Below the pieces are notes generated by a model. The model was not told where the DNA came from. It was given only the letters and a program-made list of their open reading frames with translations, and searched no databases. This document shows positions 1 to 8,094 of a DNA stretch of 64,000 bases, in pieces. The stretch is taken from the NCBI GenBank assembly GCA_947258655.1, contig CAMYJD010000003.1, positions 93,338-157,337 of the forward strand, given 5' to 3'. The stretch's first letter is position 1. The number at the start of each line of letters is the position of its first letter. A program made the position numbers and the translations under genes. Source of the stretch: an uncultured Gammaproteobacteria bacterium (GTDB lineage: Bacteria; Pseudomonadota; Gammaproteobacteria; JAADHQ01).

Positions 1-30
1 AGCTGATCAAGTTAGGGATGTCACTTTTTC

Positions 31-1194
31 TCACGGTCGCAGCCTGTAGTACAGGGTCATCGGCAACAGTTGCTGATCAGGTACCGTCTTGTCCGGACTG
101 ATTACATTCGTTTTTAGCGCACCGACAGCAAGGGGACGAGCGGCATTGTCAGGCAACAAGCGGTGCTCCAGTTTCAGCGCCCGCTCCAGATCATCGACGT
201 CACCGCGCAGATCGATCTGATAAACGACCCGCCCTCGGGAAATACTCAGTAATCGAAACGCAGATATCAGTGAAATATTGCGCAAATATTGCCTGCTGCG
301 ATCGTAGTCAGCCAGGGAATTGACCTGACTGATAGCCATTCTGTAACTGGCGGTAACCCCGCCAGCCTTTACCGCATAGCGTGACGCCAGCAGGTCGGCG
401 AGTCCGTCCATACCTGCGGCGATGGCCTGTCCGGCGTAACTGCCACTGCCAGACCAGCGTTTTTCGCTCGAACCACTGACCAGGGTCCACTGCGAACGCC
501 AGCCACCGGCAGCCGGATACACCTTGCCAATTAGCAGATTATCAGCCTTGTAACGTGTAGATGCCGACTTTACAGAGGTTGAAAATCCACCCCAGATATC
601 ACCGATACGCACCTTGCCACGATCCTCGATGTCCATCAGCGGTAACAATACCGGCAGTGCTCTGCGACGAGCATGATCCATCAGATTTCGCTGCAGCGCG
701 TTTTTGTTATCACTACTGACTATATAGCGCCCACGGTTGTTCTCGATCGCAATCCATAACAGTGTTTCCGGACGAGTACTGCCCCATAGTGGCAGTTGCC
801 TGTCGTGTAACAGCTGCTGCATGGCTTTGCGATTGAAGCGCATCCATAAAATCCGGCCTGGATCCGGTTGTTCTGCAGGTTTACCCTCAGGCTTGCGGTA
901 GCGGTATTGCTCGACATATTTAGTCGCACGCCTGAGCGCCGTCGCCGACTGACCCAGCTGGCGCATACCCTCGGAACCTGACAGACGGCTGATCATCTCG
1001 GCAAAACCCTGCTGCATAGCGCGCTGGCGTTCTGCCACGCCCTGATCACGCACGGATACCTCGATGTCATACAAATCCTTGACCTGAACCGCTGCCATGG
1101 CCGTGCCCTGTGACAGCCATAGCAGCATGGTGAGCATTATGCAGAAGCGTTGAATATGCCCTGTGTTGATTCCAGTTTTGTATATTTCAGTCAT
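31..1194 (-). CDS. DUF2066 family exported protein
   Basis: About 387 residues. The chosen ATG gives a short N-terminal signal peptide (hydrophobic run ending near A-M-A) followed by the DUF2066 body, beginning V-Q-V-K-D-L-Y-D-I-E-V. An upstream in-frame ATG at 1368 exists, but it would overlap purM and add a non-signal-like tail, so I reject it. The family has no established function. It is found next to purM in many Gammaproteobacteria and is thought to be envelope associated. The gene diverges from purM across about 125 bp, which probably holds promoters for both directions. Family call is fairly sure; function is unknown. Confidence 0.8.
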   Translation of the reverse strand: MTEIYKTGINTGHIQRFCIMLTMLLWLSQGTAMAAVQVKDLYDIEVSVRDQGVAERQRAMQQGFAEMISRLSGSEGMRQLGQSATALRRATKYVEQYRYRKPEGKPAEQPDPGRILWMRFNRKAMQQLLHDRQLPLWGSTRPETLLWIAIENNRGRYIVSSDNKNALQRNLMDHARRRALPVLLPLMDIEDRGKVRIGDIWGGFSTSVKSASTRYKADNLLIGKVYPAAGGWRSQWTLVSGSSEKRWSGSGSYAGQAIAAGMDGLADLLASRYAVKAGGVTASYRMAISQVNSLADYDRSRQYLRNISLISAFRLLSISRGRVVYQIDLRGDVDDLERALKLEHRLLPDNAARPLAVGALKTNVISPDKTVPDQQLLPMTLYYRLRP

Positions 1195-1319
1195 AAAATT
1201 CAGTAAATTTGCCCATACAGGGCCCTGACAGTGTAAAATAACACAGTTTTTGTCCTGACAGCCATGTTTCACCACATGCGTTGTCGGATTAATGGCCAAT
1301 ATTACAGGAGACACCGATT

Positions 1320-2390
1320 GTGACCCATGATTCCAGCGACAGTGAATCACAACATACCGATAAATCACTCAATTACCGTGATGCGGGTGTTGATATCGAT
1401 GCCGGTAATGCACTGATAGAACGTATCAAGCCCATTGCCAGGCAAACATTCAGGCCTGGGGTACTAACGGGTCTGGGTGGTTTTGGTGCATTGTTTGAAT
1501 TGCCACTGGATCGTTACCACCATCCGGTCCTGGTCTCCGGCACTGATGGTGTCGGCACCAAACTGAAACTGGCCATGTCAATGAATAAACACGATACAAT
1601 CGGCATTGACCTGGTCGCGATGTGTGTCAATGACCTGATCGTCGGTGGGGCAGAGCCATTATATTTTCTTGATTACTATGCCACCGGCGCCCTGAATGTC
1701 GATGAAGCCACCGCTGTCATGCGCGGTATCGGCAAGGGCTGCGAGCTTGCCGGGGCAGCCCTGACTGGTGGTGAAACAGCCGAAATGCCTGGCATGTATG
1801 CCCCCGGGGATTACGACCTCGCCGGTTTTTGCGTCGGAATCGTGGAAAAGGCAGACATTATCGATGGTTCCCGGGTCAAGGCCGGCGATGTCCTGCTGGG
1901 TCTGGCTTCGTCTGGCCCGCATTCAAACGGTTACTCCCTGATCAGAAAGGTACTCGAGCATGCACGCGCCGACCTGCAGCAGGCCTTCGACGAGCGTACG
2001 CTTGGTGAAGCCCTGCTTGAGCCGACGCGTATTTACGTCAAACCTCTGCTCAAGCTGTTTGAACAGGTCAGCGTGCACGCATTGGCGCACATAACCGGCG
2101 GGGGCTTGACAGAAAATCTGCCGCGCGTCATGCCGGCTGGCACCGTTGCCAGAATTGATCGGGACAGCTGGACACGCCCGGCGATCTTCGACTGGTTACA
2201 GCAACAGGGTAATATCAAGGATGAGGACATGTATCTGACCTTTAACTGCGGTATCGGTATGGTCGTCTGTGTCGATCCTGCCGATGTGGATCAGACCCTT
2301 GCTATCCTACAGCAACAGGGCGAACAGCCCCGGGTCATTGGCCGCATCGAGCAGGACAATGGTGACGGCCCACGCGTGCAGATCAGCTGA
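1320..2390 (+). CDS. purM: Phosphoribosylformylglycinamidine cyclo-ligase (AIR synthetase)
   Basis: Cytosolic enzyme of purine synthesis that closes the imidazole ring of FGAM with ATP to give AIR. The 356-residue protein matches the family length. N-terminal ATP-binding features ([12 protein letters not shown], then [15 protein letters not shown]) and the conserved [11 protein letters not shown] segment are visible, as is [17 protein letters not shown]. The start is a GTG, chosen because an ACAGGAG ribosome site lies about ten bases upstream and no in-frame ATG precedes the conserved region. It is followed after 7 bp by purN, the next-but-unlinked pathway step, as in many Gammaproteobacteria, so the two are very likely one transcript. 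Confidence 0.97.
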   Translation: MTHDSSDSESQHTDKSLNYRDAGVDIDAGNALIERIKPIARQTFRPGVLTGLGGFGALFELPLDRYHHPVLVSGTDGVGTKLKLAMSMNKHDTIGIDLVAMCVNDLIVGGAEPLYFLDYYATGALNVDEATAVMRGIGKGCELAGAALTGGETAEMPGMYAPGDYDLAGFCVGIVEKADIIDGSRVKAGDVLLGLASSGPHSNGYSLIRKVLEHARADLQQAFDERTLGEALLEPTRIYVKPLLKLFEQVSVHALAHITGGGLTENLPRVMPAGTVARIDRDSWTRPAIFDWLQQQGNIKDEDMYLTFNCGIGMVVCVDPADVDQTLAILQQQGEQPRVIGRIEQDNGDGPRVQIS

Positions 2391-2397
2391 CAGCATT

Positions 2398-3075
2398 ATG
2401 AGCAAAACCAGAATCCCGGTTGTTGTACTGATCTCGGGCAGAGGCAGTAACCTGCAATCCATCATCGATGCCATGCAACGCGGTGAACTGGATATCGATA
2501 TCAGGGCCGTTATTAGCAACCGCCCCGACGCTGCGGGTCTGCAGCGTGCACATAAAGCCGGCATTACCGCGATTTCCATAGACCATACCGCATTTGACTC
2601 TCGTGCTGAATTTGATCAGGTGTTACAACAGCGCATTGATCGCTATGAACCGGAACTGGTCATACTTGCCGGCTTTATGCGCATCCTCGGCCATGACTTC
2701 GTCCAGCATTACCTGGGCCGCATGCTTAACATTCATCCGTCGTTATTGCCGAAGTATACGGGCCTTAACACCCACCAGCGCGCCCTCGACAATAATGACA
2801 ATATCCATGGCGCCAGTATTCATTTTGTCACGACTGAACTGGATGGCGGTCCTGTGGTCTTACAGGTAGAAGTGCCTGTACTTGAGGAGGACGATGCTGA
2901 GCGTCTGGCAAGCAGGGTGCTGCAGCAGGAACACAGGTTGTATTGCCAGGCCATCCAGTGGTTCGCTGAAAATAGATTGCAGCTGATCGATGGCGAGGCC
3001 TATCTGGATGGCGAGAAACTGACCCAGCCTCGGGTACTTGATAGCGAGCAGGCGGACATATCGAGCAGACCGTAA
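2398..3075 (+). CDS. purN: Phosphoribosylglycinamide formyltransferase (GART)
   Basis: Transfers a formyl group from 10-formyltetrahydrofolate to GAR, the third step of purine synthesis. The 225-residue protein starts at the ATG 7 bp after purM, giving the typical N terminus with VVVLISGRGSNLQ for phosphate binding. The catalytic Asn/His region is seen in NIHPSLLPKYTGLNTHQRA, and the Asp-containing loop in TTELDGGPVV. An in-frame ATG at 2269 lies inside purM and is not used. The stop overlaps the start of the next gene by one base (TAATG), which suggests translational coupling with the DUF3108 gene. Confidence 0.96.
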   Translation: MSKTRIPVVVLISGRGSNLQSIIDAMQRGELDIDIRAVISNRPDAAGLQRAHKAGITAISIDHTAFDSRAEFDQVLQQRIDRYEPELVILAGFMRILGHDFVQHYLGRMLNIHPSLLPKYTGLNTHQRALDNNDNIHGASIHFVTTELDGGPVVLQVEVPVLEEDDAERLASRVLQQEHRLYCQAIQWFAENRLQLIDGEAYLDGEKLTQPRVLDSEQADISSRP

Positions 3076-3836
3076 TGATGAAAATGAAGCATGCATTCCG
3101 AATTCTGATCCCTGTCCTGCTGTGTAGTAGTTCACTGCAGGCCAGCCTGCCGCCGGAATTCAGTGCAGAATATAGCCTGCATAAATTTGGCATGCATGCC
3201 GCCCAGGCCAGCAGTTCATTGCAACGACAGCAGGATGGTTCGTGGCTGTACCGTAGCCAGACCGAAACCAGGGGCCTGATTTCGGTTTTTCGCAAGGACC
3301 GCATCATCGAACAGACGGTGCTGAAAGCATTCTCGAATGAGATCAAACCGGTCAGTTATCAGTATATCCATAAGGGCAGCAAGAAAAATCGTGACCGCTC
3401 GATCATTTTTGACTGGAACAACATGAGCGCCGGTTCATTACTCGGCGACACCCCCTCGACGGTTACTATCGGACCTGAAACCATCGACAACTTTTCCATG
3501 CAACTAAAGCTGATGCTTGACCTGAAAGCCGGCAAGCGCCCGCTCATCTACAATATCATCAGGAAAGGCAAGGTCACAGACTATGAATTCAAGGTGCTCG
3601 GCAATGAAACAATTGAAACAGACGCCGGAGACTTTGATACCGTCAAACTTGAACGCAGTCGCGAGGACAGCAAGCGCACAACCATAATGTGGACAGCACC
3701 GGCATTACATTACCTGCCGGTCAAGATCATGCACATCGAAACAGACGGCAGCCAATTCTCGTTACTCTTGAACAGTGTCAGCGGCAACATAACTGAAAAA
3801 GCAGGTCCGGCCGCAACGGCCACAAACAGCGATTGA
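3075..3836 (+). CDS. DUF3108 domain-containing exported protein
   Basis: 253 residues with a signal peptide (MKMKHAFRILIPVLLCSSSLQA) followed by a mature part rich in beta-strand-like sequence (FSAEYSLHKFGMHAAQASSSL, then DWNNMSAGSLLGD). It fits DUF3108, a family of periplasmic proteins of unknown role commonly placed after purMN. Two adjacent ATG codons are possible starts. The first overlaps the purN stop by one base and the second follows directly. The gene probably belongs to the purM-purN transcript. The family assignment comes from gene order plus sequence character; no catalytic residues are apparent. Confidence 0.8.
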   Translation: MMKMKHAFRILIPVLLCSSSLQASLPPEFSAEYSLHKFGMHAAQASSSLQRQQDGSWLYRSQTETRGLISVFRKDRIIEQTVLKAFSNEIKPVSYQYIHKGSKKNRDRSIIFDWNNMSAGSLLGDTPSTVTIGPETIDNFSMQLKLMLDLKAGKRPLIYNIIRKGKVTDYEFKVLGNETIETDAGDFDTVKLERSREDSKRTTIMWTAPALHYLPVKIMHIETDGSQFSLLLNSVSGNITEKAGPAATATNSD

Positions 3837-3843
3837 TAATATA

Positions 3844-4461
3844 ATGAACCTGTATGAGAAATACATCCTCCCCGAACTCATACACCTGGCCTGTTCAAAC
3901 AAACGTTTCGGGGAAAAGCGCCAATCCATATTACCTTTGGCCAGCGGCCGGGTCCTGGAAATCGGCATGGGCTCAGGTCTCAACCTGCCCTTCTACAATC
4001 GCGCTAATATCGAGCGTATTTTCGGACTTGAACCCTCGGACCGACTGCGCACAAAGACACAGGCCCTGGCCACTGAATTAAATATAGCGCTGGAACTGTC
4101 AGCCAATGGCGCAGAAGACATACCCCTGGGCAATCATTCTGTGGACACTATTGTCACAACATTCACTTTATGCAGTATTGCCAATATCGAACAGGCCCTG
4201 GAGGAGATGCGCCGCGTCCTGAAAACGGATGGCAAGCTGCTATTCTGTGAACATGGACGTGCACCGGAACACGGCATACAACGTTGGCAAGATCGTATAA
4301 ATCCATTATGGAAAAAAATGGCGGGTGGCTGTAACCTCAACCGCGACATCGATTCCCTACTCAGGCAGAGCGGCTTTATGGTCGCGCAACACGACTATCA
4401 ATACATGCAAGGCCCCAGGGCATTCAGTTTTATTTATAAAGGAATTGCCAGACTGCGTTGA
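3844..4461 (+). CDS. Class I SAM-dependent methyltransferase
   Basis: 205-residue cytosolic methyltransferase with the Rossmann glycine motif VLEIGMGSGLNLPFY (motif I, around residue 40), an acidic motif II (GLEPSD) and the post-motif DTIVTTFTLCSI, then RRVLKTDGKLLFCEHG. The sequence resembles the UbiE/METTL7-like group rather than RNA or DNA methylases, but the substrate cannot be read from it. It starts 8 bp after the DUF3108 stop and is likely the last gene of the purM operon. There is no membrane segment. Confidence 0.82.
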   Translation: MNLYEKYILPELIHLACSNKRFGEKRQSILPLASGRVLEIGMGSGLNLPFYNRANIERIFGLEPSDRLRTKTQALATELNIALELSANGAEDIPLGNHSVDTIVTTFTLCSIANIEQALEEMRRVLKTDGKLLFCEHGRAPEHGIQRWQDRINPLWKKMAGGCNLNRDIDSLLRQSGFMVAQHDYQYMQGPRAFSFIYKGIARLR

Positions 4462-4539
4462 AACACTAGCGTAACGGTACTCCAGAGCAGCACATGCATC
4501 AGACCTGACAGCTAGAGCGAGTGCTGTTTGCAGCCGCGC

Positions 4540-5253
4540 TCAGGTAAATTCCCGCCCCGCCCTGCCTTTGCGTTTTTTGCCCTTTGCCTTGTCGGCAACA
4601 AGCATTTTTTCATGTGATTTTTTATGCAGCATAACATCCATCGCAGTCTTTACCGCTACCAGGACCAGCAGCAGTGCGAGCGGTGAGCCCAGGCGATTGA
4701 CGAAAATGCCCGCGGCGATAATGGCGATATGCATGATAACTACGCGACCGTAGGGCTGCGCCATCAACTTCTTTGGCGTAGTTTTTGTGCGTTCACCCGC
4801 GATGATAAAATTATACACATAGGACACGCCGTGACTGATAAACAGGGCGATCAGAGCCCACATGAATCCTGCTGGCATATTGATCCAGATGGCATGAACC
4901 ACATTGAATAACATCTGTATCAACACCAAGGGACCGGGCCAGTCATTTTCAGCATTCATGATGTCTGTGCCCTGACCAATCTCAAAGAATTGCAGCAGGA
5001 ACATTCCATGACCTGCGGCGAAGCTGCCATAGTGAATCATGAAAAACAGCACAATAAATACACGTCCGCCGAGGGCCTTAAAATCCAGAGGCAGGACGGT
5101 CAGCATTTTAACAATATTGTAGATGCCGATGACCAGGTTCTCGGCCCAGTAGATCAATACAATCGATGCCGCATCCCAGTCGGCAAAAATAACGCCCAGC
5201 ACCGGCACCAGGTTACTGAGTATCAGAAAGGCTATCGGTATACGCTTGAACAA
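4540..5253 (-). CDS. DUF6498-type polytopic membrane protein
   Basis: 237 residues with about six hydrophobic segments (for example IAFLILSNLVPVLGVIFADW, VFIVLFFMIHYGSFAAGHGMF, FMWALIALFISHGVSYVYNF) and a basic Lys/Arg-rich C-terminal tail (KAKGKKRKGRAGREF). The IYWAENLVIGIYNI signature fits the DUF6498 family, whose role is unknown. It converges with the methyltransferase on its left and lies 15 bp downstream of dcd, so it may be read through from dcd. The family name is given from pattern recognition. Confidence 0.7.
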   Translation of the reverse strand: MFKRIPIAFLILSNLVPVLGVIFADWDAASIVLIYWAENLVIGIYNIVKMLTVLPLDFKALGGRVFIVLFFMIHYGSFAAGHGMFLLQFFEIGQGTDIMNAENDWPGPLVLIQMLFNVVHAIWINMPAGFMWALIALFISHGVSYVYNFIIAGERTKTTPKKLMAQPYGRVVIMHIAIIAAGIFVNRLGSPLALLLVLVAVKTAMDVMLHKKSHEKMLVADKAKGKKRKGRAGREFT

Positions 5254-5268
5254 GACAGGACCTGTCGT

Positions 5269-5835
5269 TCAGGTTTTCGGCAATGTTACGCCCTGCTGCC
5301 CCTGGTATTTACCACCACGATCACGATAGGAAGTGTCGCACACCTCGTCAGACTCGAAGAACAGCATCTGCGCAACACCTTCGTTGGCATAAATCTTTGC
5401 CGGTAACGGCGTGGTATTGGAGAACTCCAGTGTCACGTGTCCTTCCCATTCAGGTTCCAGTGGGGTGACATTAACGATAATGCCACAGCGGGCATAGGTG
5501 GATTTACCCAGACATACCGTCAGTACACTCCTGGGGATACGGAAATACTCCACCGTCCTGGCCAATGCAAACGAATTCGGCGGGATAATACAAACATCAC
5601 CCTTGAAATCAACAAAACTGTGCTCGGAAAAATCCTTGGGATCGACAATGGCCGAATTGATATTGGTGAAGATCTTAAACTCGTCGGCACAGCGGACGTC
5701 ATAACCATAGCTGGAGGTACCGTAGGAGATATGCCGACCCTGATCGCTAGCCTTGACCTGACCGGCTTCGAACGGTTCGATCATACCGTGCTCCTGCGCC
5801 ATGCGGCGTATCCACTTGTCTGCCTTGATGCTCAT
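5269..5835 (-). CDS. dcd: dCTP deaminase
   Basis: Converts dCTP to dUTP in pyrimidine deoxynucleotide supply. 188 residues, the length usual in Pseudomonas-like bacteria. The start is the ATG giving [19 protein letters not shown]; an upstream in-frame ATG at 5901 adds 22 unrelated residues. Conserved features are [20 protein letters not shown], the [17 protein letters not shown] core and the catalytic Glu/Arg strand [21 protein letters not shown]-terminal [13 protein letters not shown] is typical. Adjacent apbC and metG match the common dcd-apbC-metG neighbourhood, here split by a DsrC-like gene. Confidence 0.96.
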   Translation of the reverse strand: MSIKADKWIRRMAQEHGMIEPFEAGQVKASDQGRHISYGTSSYGYDVRCADEFKIFTNINSAIVDPKDFSEHSFVDFKGDVCIIPPNSFALARTVEYFRIPRSVLTVCLGKSTYARCGIIVNVTPLEPEWEGHVTLEFSNTTPLPAKIYANEGVAQMLFFESDEVCDTSYRDRGGKYQGQQGVTLPKT

Positions 5836-6165
5836 ACATTTACCATTTGCTTCATAAATATTGACGCTGGAATAGTACAGGGATTGACATCGATTTGCCA
5901 CAACAGGAATAACTTTTATATATATGCCAAGGACTTATATTTATACGAAGCGCAACAAACGCACCTTCCAGGGGCAGTATACTTGACGAATAACGTGCTC
6001 TTTACTATGTTGAAACAACAGATCTGATTTTACGAATTTTCTTCAACACACGGCCTTCATCACCCGGTTTACCCAGGCTTTAAGTGTGTCACTTACAGTC
6101 ACTCACGAGTTGCTACAGTGGTGCTGGCGCGGATAATATCCCGCCATATATCAGGAGCAATGGTA
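5836..6165. other. Intergenic region between dcd and the DsrC-like gene
   Basis: A 330-bp divergent spacer without a credible gene. It is AT-rich around 5915-5945 (runs of alternating TA). It holds one reasonable sigma-70 promoter pointing right (see 5983-6011) and the AGGAG ribosome site of the DsrC-like gene at 6153-6157. I found no clear promoter pointing left for dcd, and no RNA structure. Confidence 0.5.
5983..6011 (+). promoter_or_regulatory. Putative sigma-70 promoter of the DsrC-like gene
   Basis: TTGACG (five of six consensus bases), a 17-bp spacer and TATGTT (four of six). It would start transcription near 6018, about 150 bp before the DsrC-like start codon. Pattern match only. Confidence 0.4.
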
Positions 6166-6492
6166 ATGTATAAAACAAATATCATCAGACCAGATACCCA
6201 CCTGTTTGATGAAGACGGCTTTCTGATCGAACCTGAAGTTTGGAACGAGCAGATTGCCCGTGTTGTCGCCAGAATGGATGGTATCGAGGAATTAACACAG
6301 ACACACTGGCTGATCATACAGACCTTGCGCGAGCATTATAGGAATTTTGGCACGCCACCGATGTTTCACCATGTCAGTATCGTCAATCATCTCGATCGGC
6401 ATTGTGTCGAGCAACTGTTTCACAGCCATCGCGAGGCCTGGCGCATAGCCGGTCTGCCGAATCCCGGCGAGGAAGCTAAGGCCTATATGTAA
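6166..6492 (+). CDS. DsrC/TusE-family protein lacking the C-terminal cysteines
   Basis: 108 residues with the DsrC/TusE fold signature: DEDGFLIEPEVWNEQIARVVA near the N terminus, then LTQTHWLIIQTLREHYRNFGT and a C-terminal RIAGLPNP arm. TusE and DsrC normally end in a cysteine-bearing arm (GLPxPxxCV) that carries sulfur in tRNA thiolation or sulfite reduction. Here the arm ends GEEAKAYM and the only cysteine is C80, outside the arm. That resembles the cysteine-free regulatory branch (RspA-like) of the family, not a working TusE. The start at 6166 is preferred over the ATG at 6160 because AGGAG lies eight bases upstream. Single gene with its own likely promoter. Confidence 0.82.
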   Translation: MYKTNIIRPDTHLFDEDGFLIEPEVWNEQIARVVARMDGIEELTQTHWLIIQTLREHYRNFGTPPMFHHVSIVNHLDRHCVEQLFHSHREAWRIAGLPNPGEEAKAYM

Positions 6493-6516
6493 GCCGTGCG
6501 CACGGGGGACACTACC

Positions 6517-6648
6517 ATGAAACGCCGGTACTATTTTCTACTCCCGGATAATGCGCTTGTCATCCATCTTGTCACAGTTAATATTCAGGATATATGTGCG
6601 CCACCAGTTGCCGGGGCCTTGTTCGTTGTAATGTATCTGCTTGTATGA
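6517..6648 (+). pseudogene. Possible remnant of a small membrane-protein gene
   Basis: A short frame of 43 codons begins MKRRYYFLLPD behind a good GGGGG ribosome site at 6504-6508. That N terminus resembles small transmembrane proteins of a DUF1269-like type that begin K-R-x-Y-F-L-x-P-D. The similarity then stops. A shifted frame over about 6580-6610 continues with an R-I-x-x-R-H pattern of the kind seen in those proteins, so a frameshifted, truncated remnant is possible. It could instead be a chance or small expressed peptide. Low confidence. Confidence 0.3.
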
Positions 6649-6713
6649 AGGAGATCTTTTGTGTAATCCTTCTGGACAGGATATAACGTTTATGTGAATT
6701 CATTGACGGGCAT

Positions 6714-6746
6714 AAAAAAAGGCGCAGCCTGTGCTGCGCCTTTTTT
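6714..6746. terminator. Bidirectional intrinsic terminator
   Basis: Perfect stem GGCGCAGC / GCTGCGCC with a four-base loop (CTGT), flanked by seven A and six T. It lies between the rightward DsrC-like region and the leftward apbC, so it can stop transcription from both sides. Confidence 0.9.
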
Positions 6747-6764
6747 ATACCAACAGAACGGCTA

Positions 6765-7856
6765 TCAGTTATTCTGAATAACGATCTGCGGGAATTTGGC
6801 ACTATGGTTTTTCGCCTGCAGCGACAGCTTCGCCGCGGTGCGACGGGCGATTTCGCGATAGATCTGTGCAATGCGACTGTCGGGTTCGGCGACCACGGTG
6901 GGCTTGCCGTTATCGGTTTCCTCACGGATACGGATATCCAGCGGCAAGGCGCCGAGAAAATCGACATCGAACTCTTCCGACATGTTCTGTCCGCCACCCT
7001 GACCGAAGATATGTTCCTCATGGCCACATTCGCTACAGATATGGATACTCATGTTCTCGACGATACCGAGCACGGCGACCTCGACCTTCTCGAACATCTT
7101 CAGACCCTTGCGCGCATCGAGCAGGGCAATGTCCTGTGGGGTCGTGACAATGACCGCGCCACTGACCGGGACCTTCTGTGCCAATGTCAGCTGCGTGTCA
7201 CCAGTACCGGGAGGCAGGTCGATAATCAGGTAATCGAGGTTGTCCCAACGGGTATCGACGAGCAACTGTTCCAGTGCCTGGGTCACCATCGGACCACGCC
7301 AGATCATCGGTGTATCTTCTTCGATCAGGAAACCGATCGACATCGCCTGGACATCGTAACTGTTCATCGGCTGCAGGGTTTTGCCGTCCTGCGATTCGGG
7401 TTTGCCGGAGATACCAAGCATGCGTGGTTGACTGGGACCGTAGATATCGGCATCCAGTACGCCGACGTTGGCGCCTTCGGCGGCCAGGGCCAGGGCCAGG
7501 TTGACCGAGGTCGTGGATTTGCCGACCCCACCCTTGCCCGATGCGACGGCAATAATGTTCTTGACGCCTTCGATCGACTTCAGGCTCTTTTGTACGACAT
7601 GGGCCGAGATTTTCCAGTCGACTGTGACAGTGGCAGAGTCGACACCGTCAATGGCTTCAATGATTTGTTTTAAATCTGCTTCAAGCTTGTCCTTGAAGCC
7701 CTTTGCAGGGTAGCCCAGCGTAACGCCGACAGTGACCTTGCCACCATCGATATCAATTTTCTTGACTGCCTTGGTAGACACCAGATCCTTGTCCAGATGC
7801 GGATCAATATAACCCTTAAGGGCCTCTTCTACCTGAGTCTGGCTCACGTTTGACAT
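6765..7856 (-). CDS. apbC: Iron-sulfur cluster carrier ApbC (Mrp/NBP35 family P-loop ATPase)
   Basis: 363-residue cytosolic scaffold/carrier that binds a [4Fe-4S] cluster between monomers and hands it to target proteins. An N-terminal MIP18-like (DUF59) domain (residues 5-85) is followed by the deviant Walker A motif VASGKGGVGKST (about 104-115), the Walker B region YLIIDLPPGTGD and a CxxC pair (CSECGHEE) near residue 270. All functional residues are present. It diverges from metG over 238 bp. A TATAAT at 7913-7918 on this strand is a likely -10 box, but no good -35 was seen. Confidence 0.95.
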   Translation of the reverse strand: MSNVSQTQVEEALKGYIDPHLDKDLVSTKAVKKIDIDGGKVTVGVTLGYPAKGFKDKLEADLKQIIEAIDGVDSATVTVDWKISAHVVQKSLKSIEGVKNIIAVASGKGGVGKSTTSVNLALALAAEGANVGVLDADIYGPSQPRMLGISGKPESQDGKTLQPMNSYDVQAMSIGFLIEEDTPMIWRGPMVTQALEQLLVDTRWDNLDYLIIDLPPGTGDTQLTLAQKVPVSGAVIVTTPQDIALLDARKGLKMFEKVEVAVLGIVENMSIHICSECGHEEHIFGQGGGQNMSEEFDVDFLGALPLDIRIREETDNGKPTVVAEPDSRIAQIYREIARRTAAKLSLQAKNHSAKFPQIVIQNN

Positions 7857-8094
7857 ACAAAATCTCCTAAAACCTTCAAGGCGTTTTCTATTCCAGAGTA
7901 AAAAGATCGGGTATTATACACAATTTTCGCAGGCTGCGTAGTATTTCATATCGCGTTTGGTTACGCCAGATTATTCCTTATTATACAAAAGGTGATTGAT
8001 ATCATCGAAGACGCGTCATTGGATGCTGCCCCGGGGCAAGGAATCGGCTATACTAGGCCAATTTTATGTACAGATTCAAGCAATTGGGTGAAAA

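Noticed and set aside
1195..1319. Possible PurR box between the DUF2066 gene and purM
   Set aside because: No match to the ACGCAAACGTTTGCGT-type palindrome was found; a weak TTGCCC/TGTAAA pair at 17 bp was too poor to report.
6804..7673. 289-codon frame opposite apbC
   Set aside because: Antisense shadow of a gene with all ApbC motifs; the protein sequence has no recognisable family.
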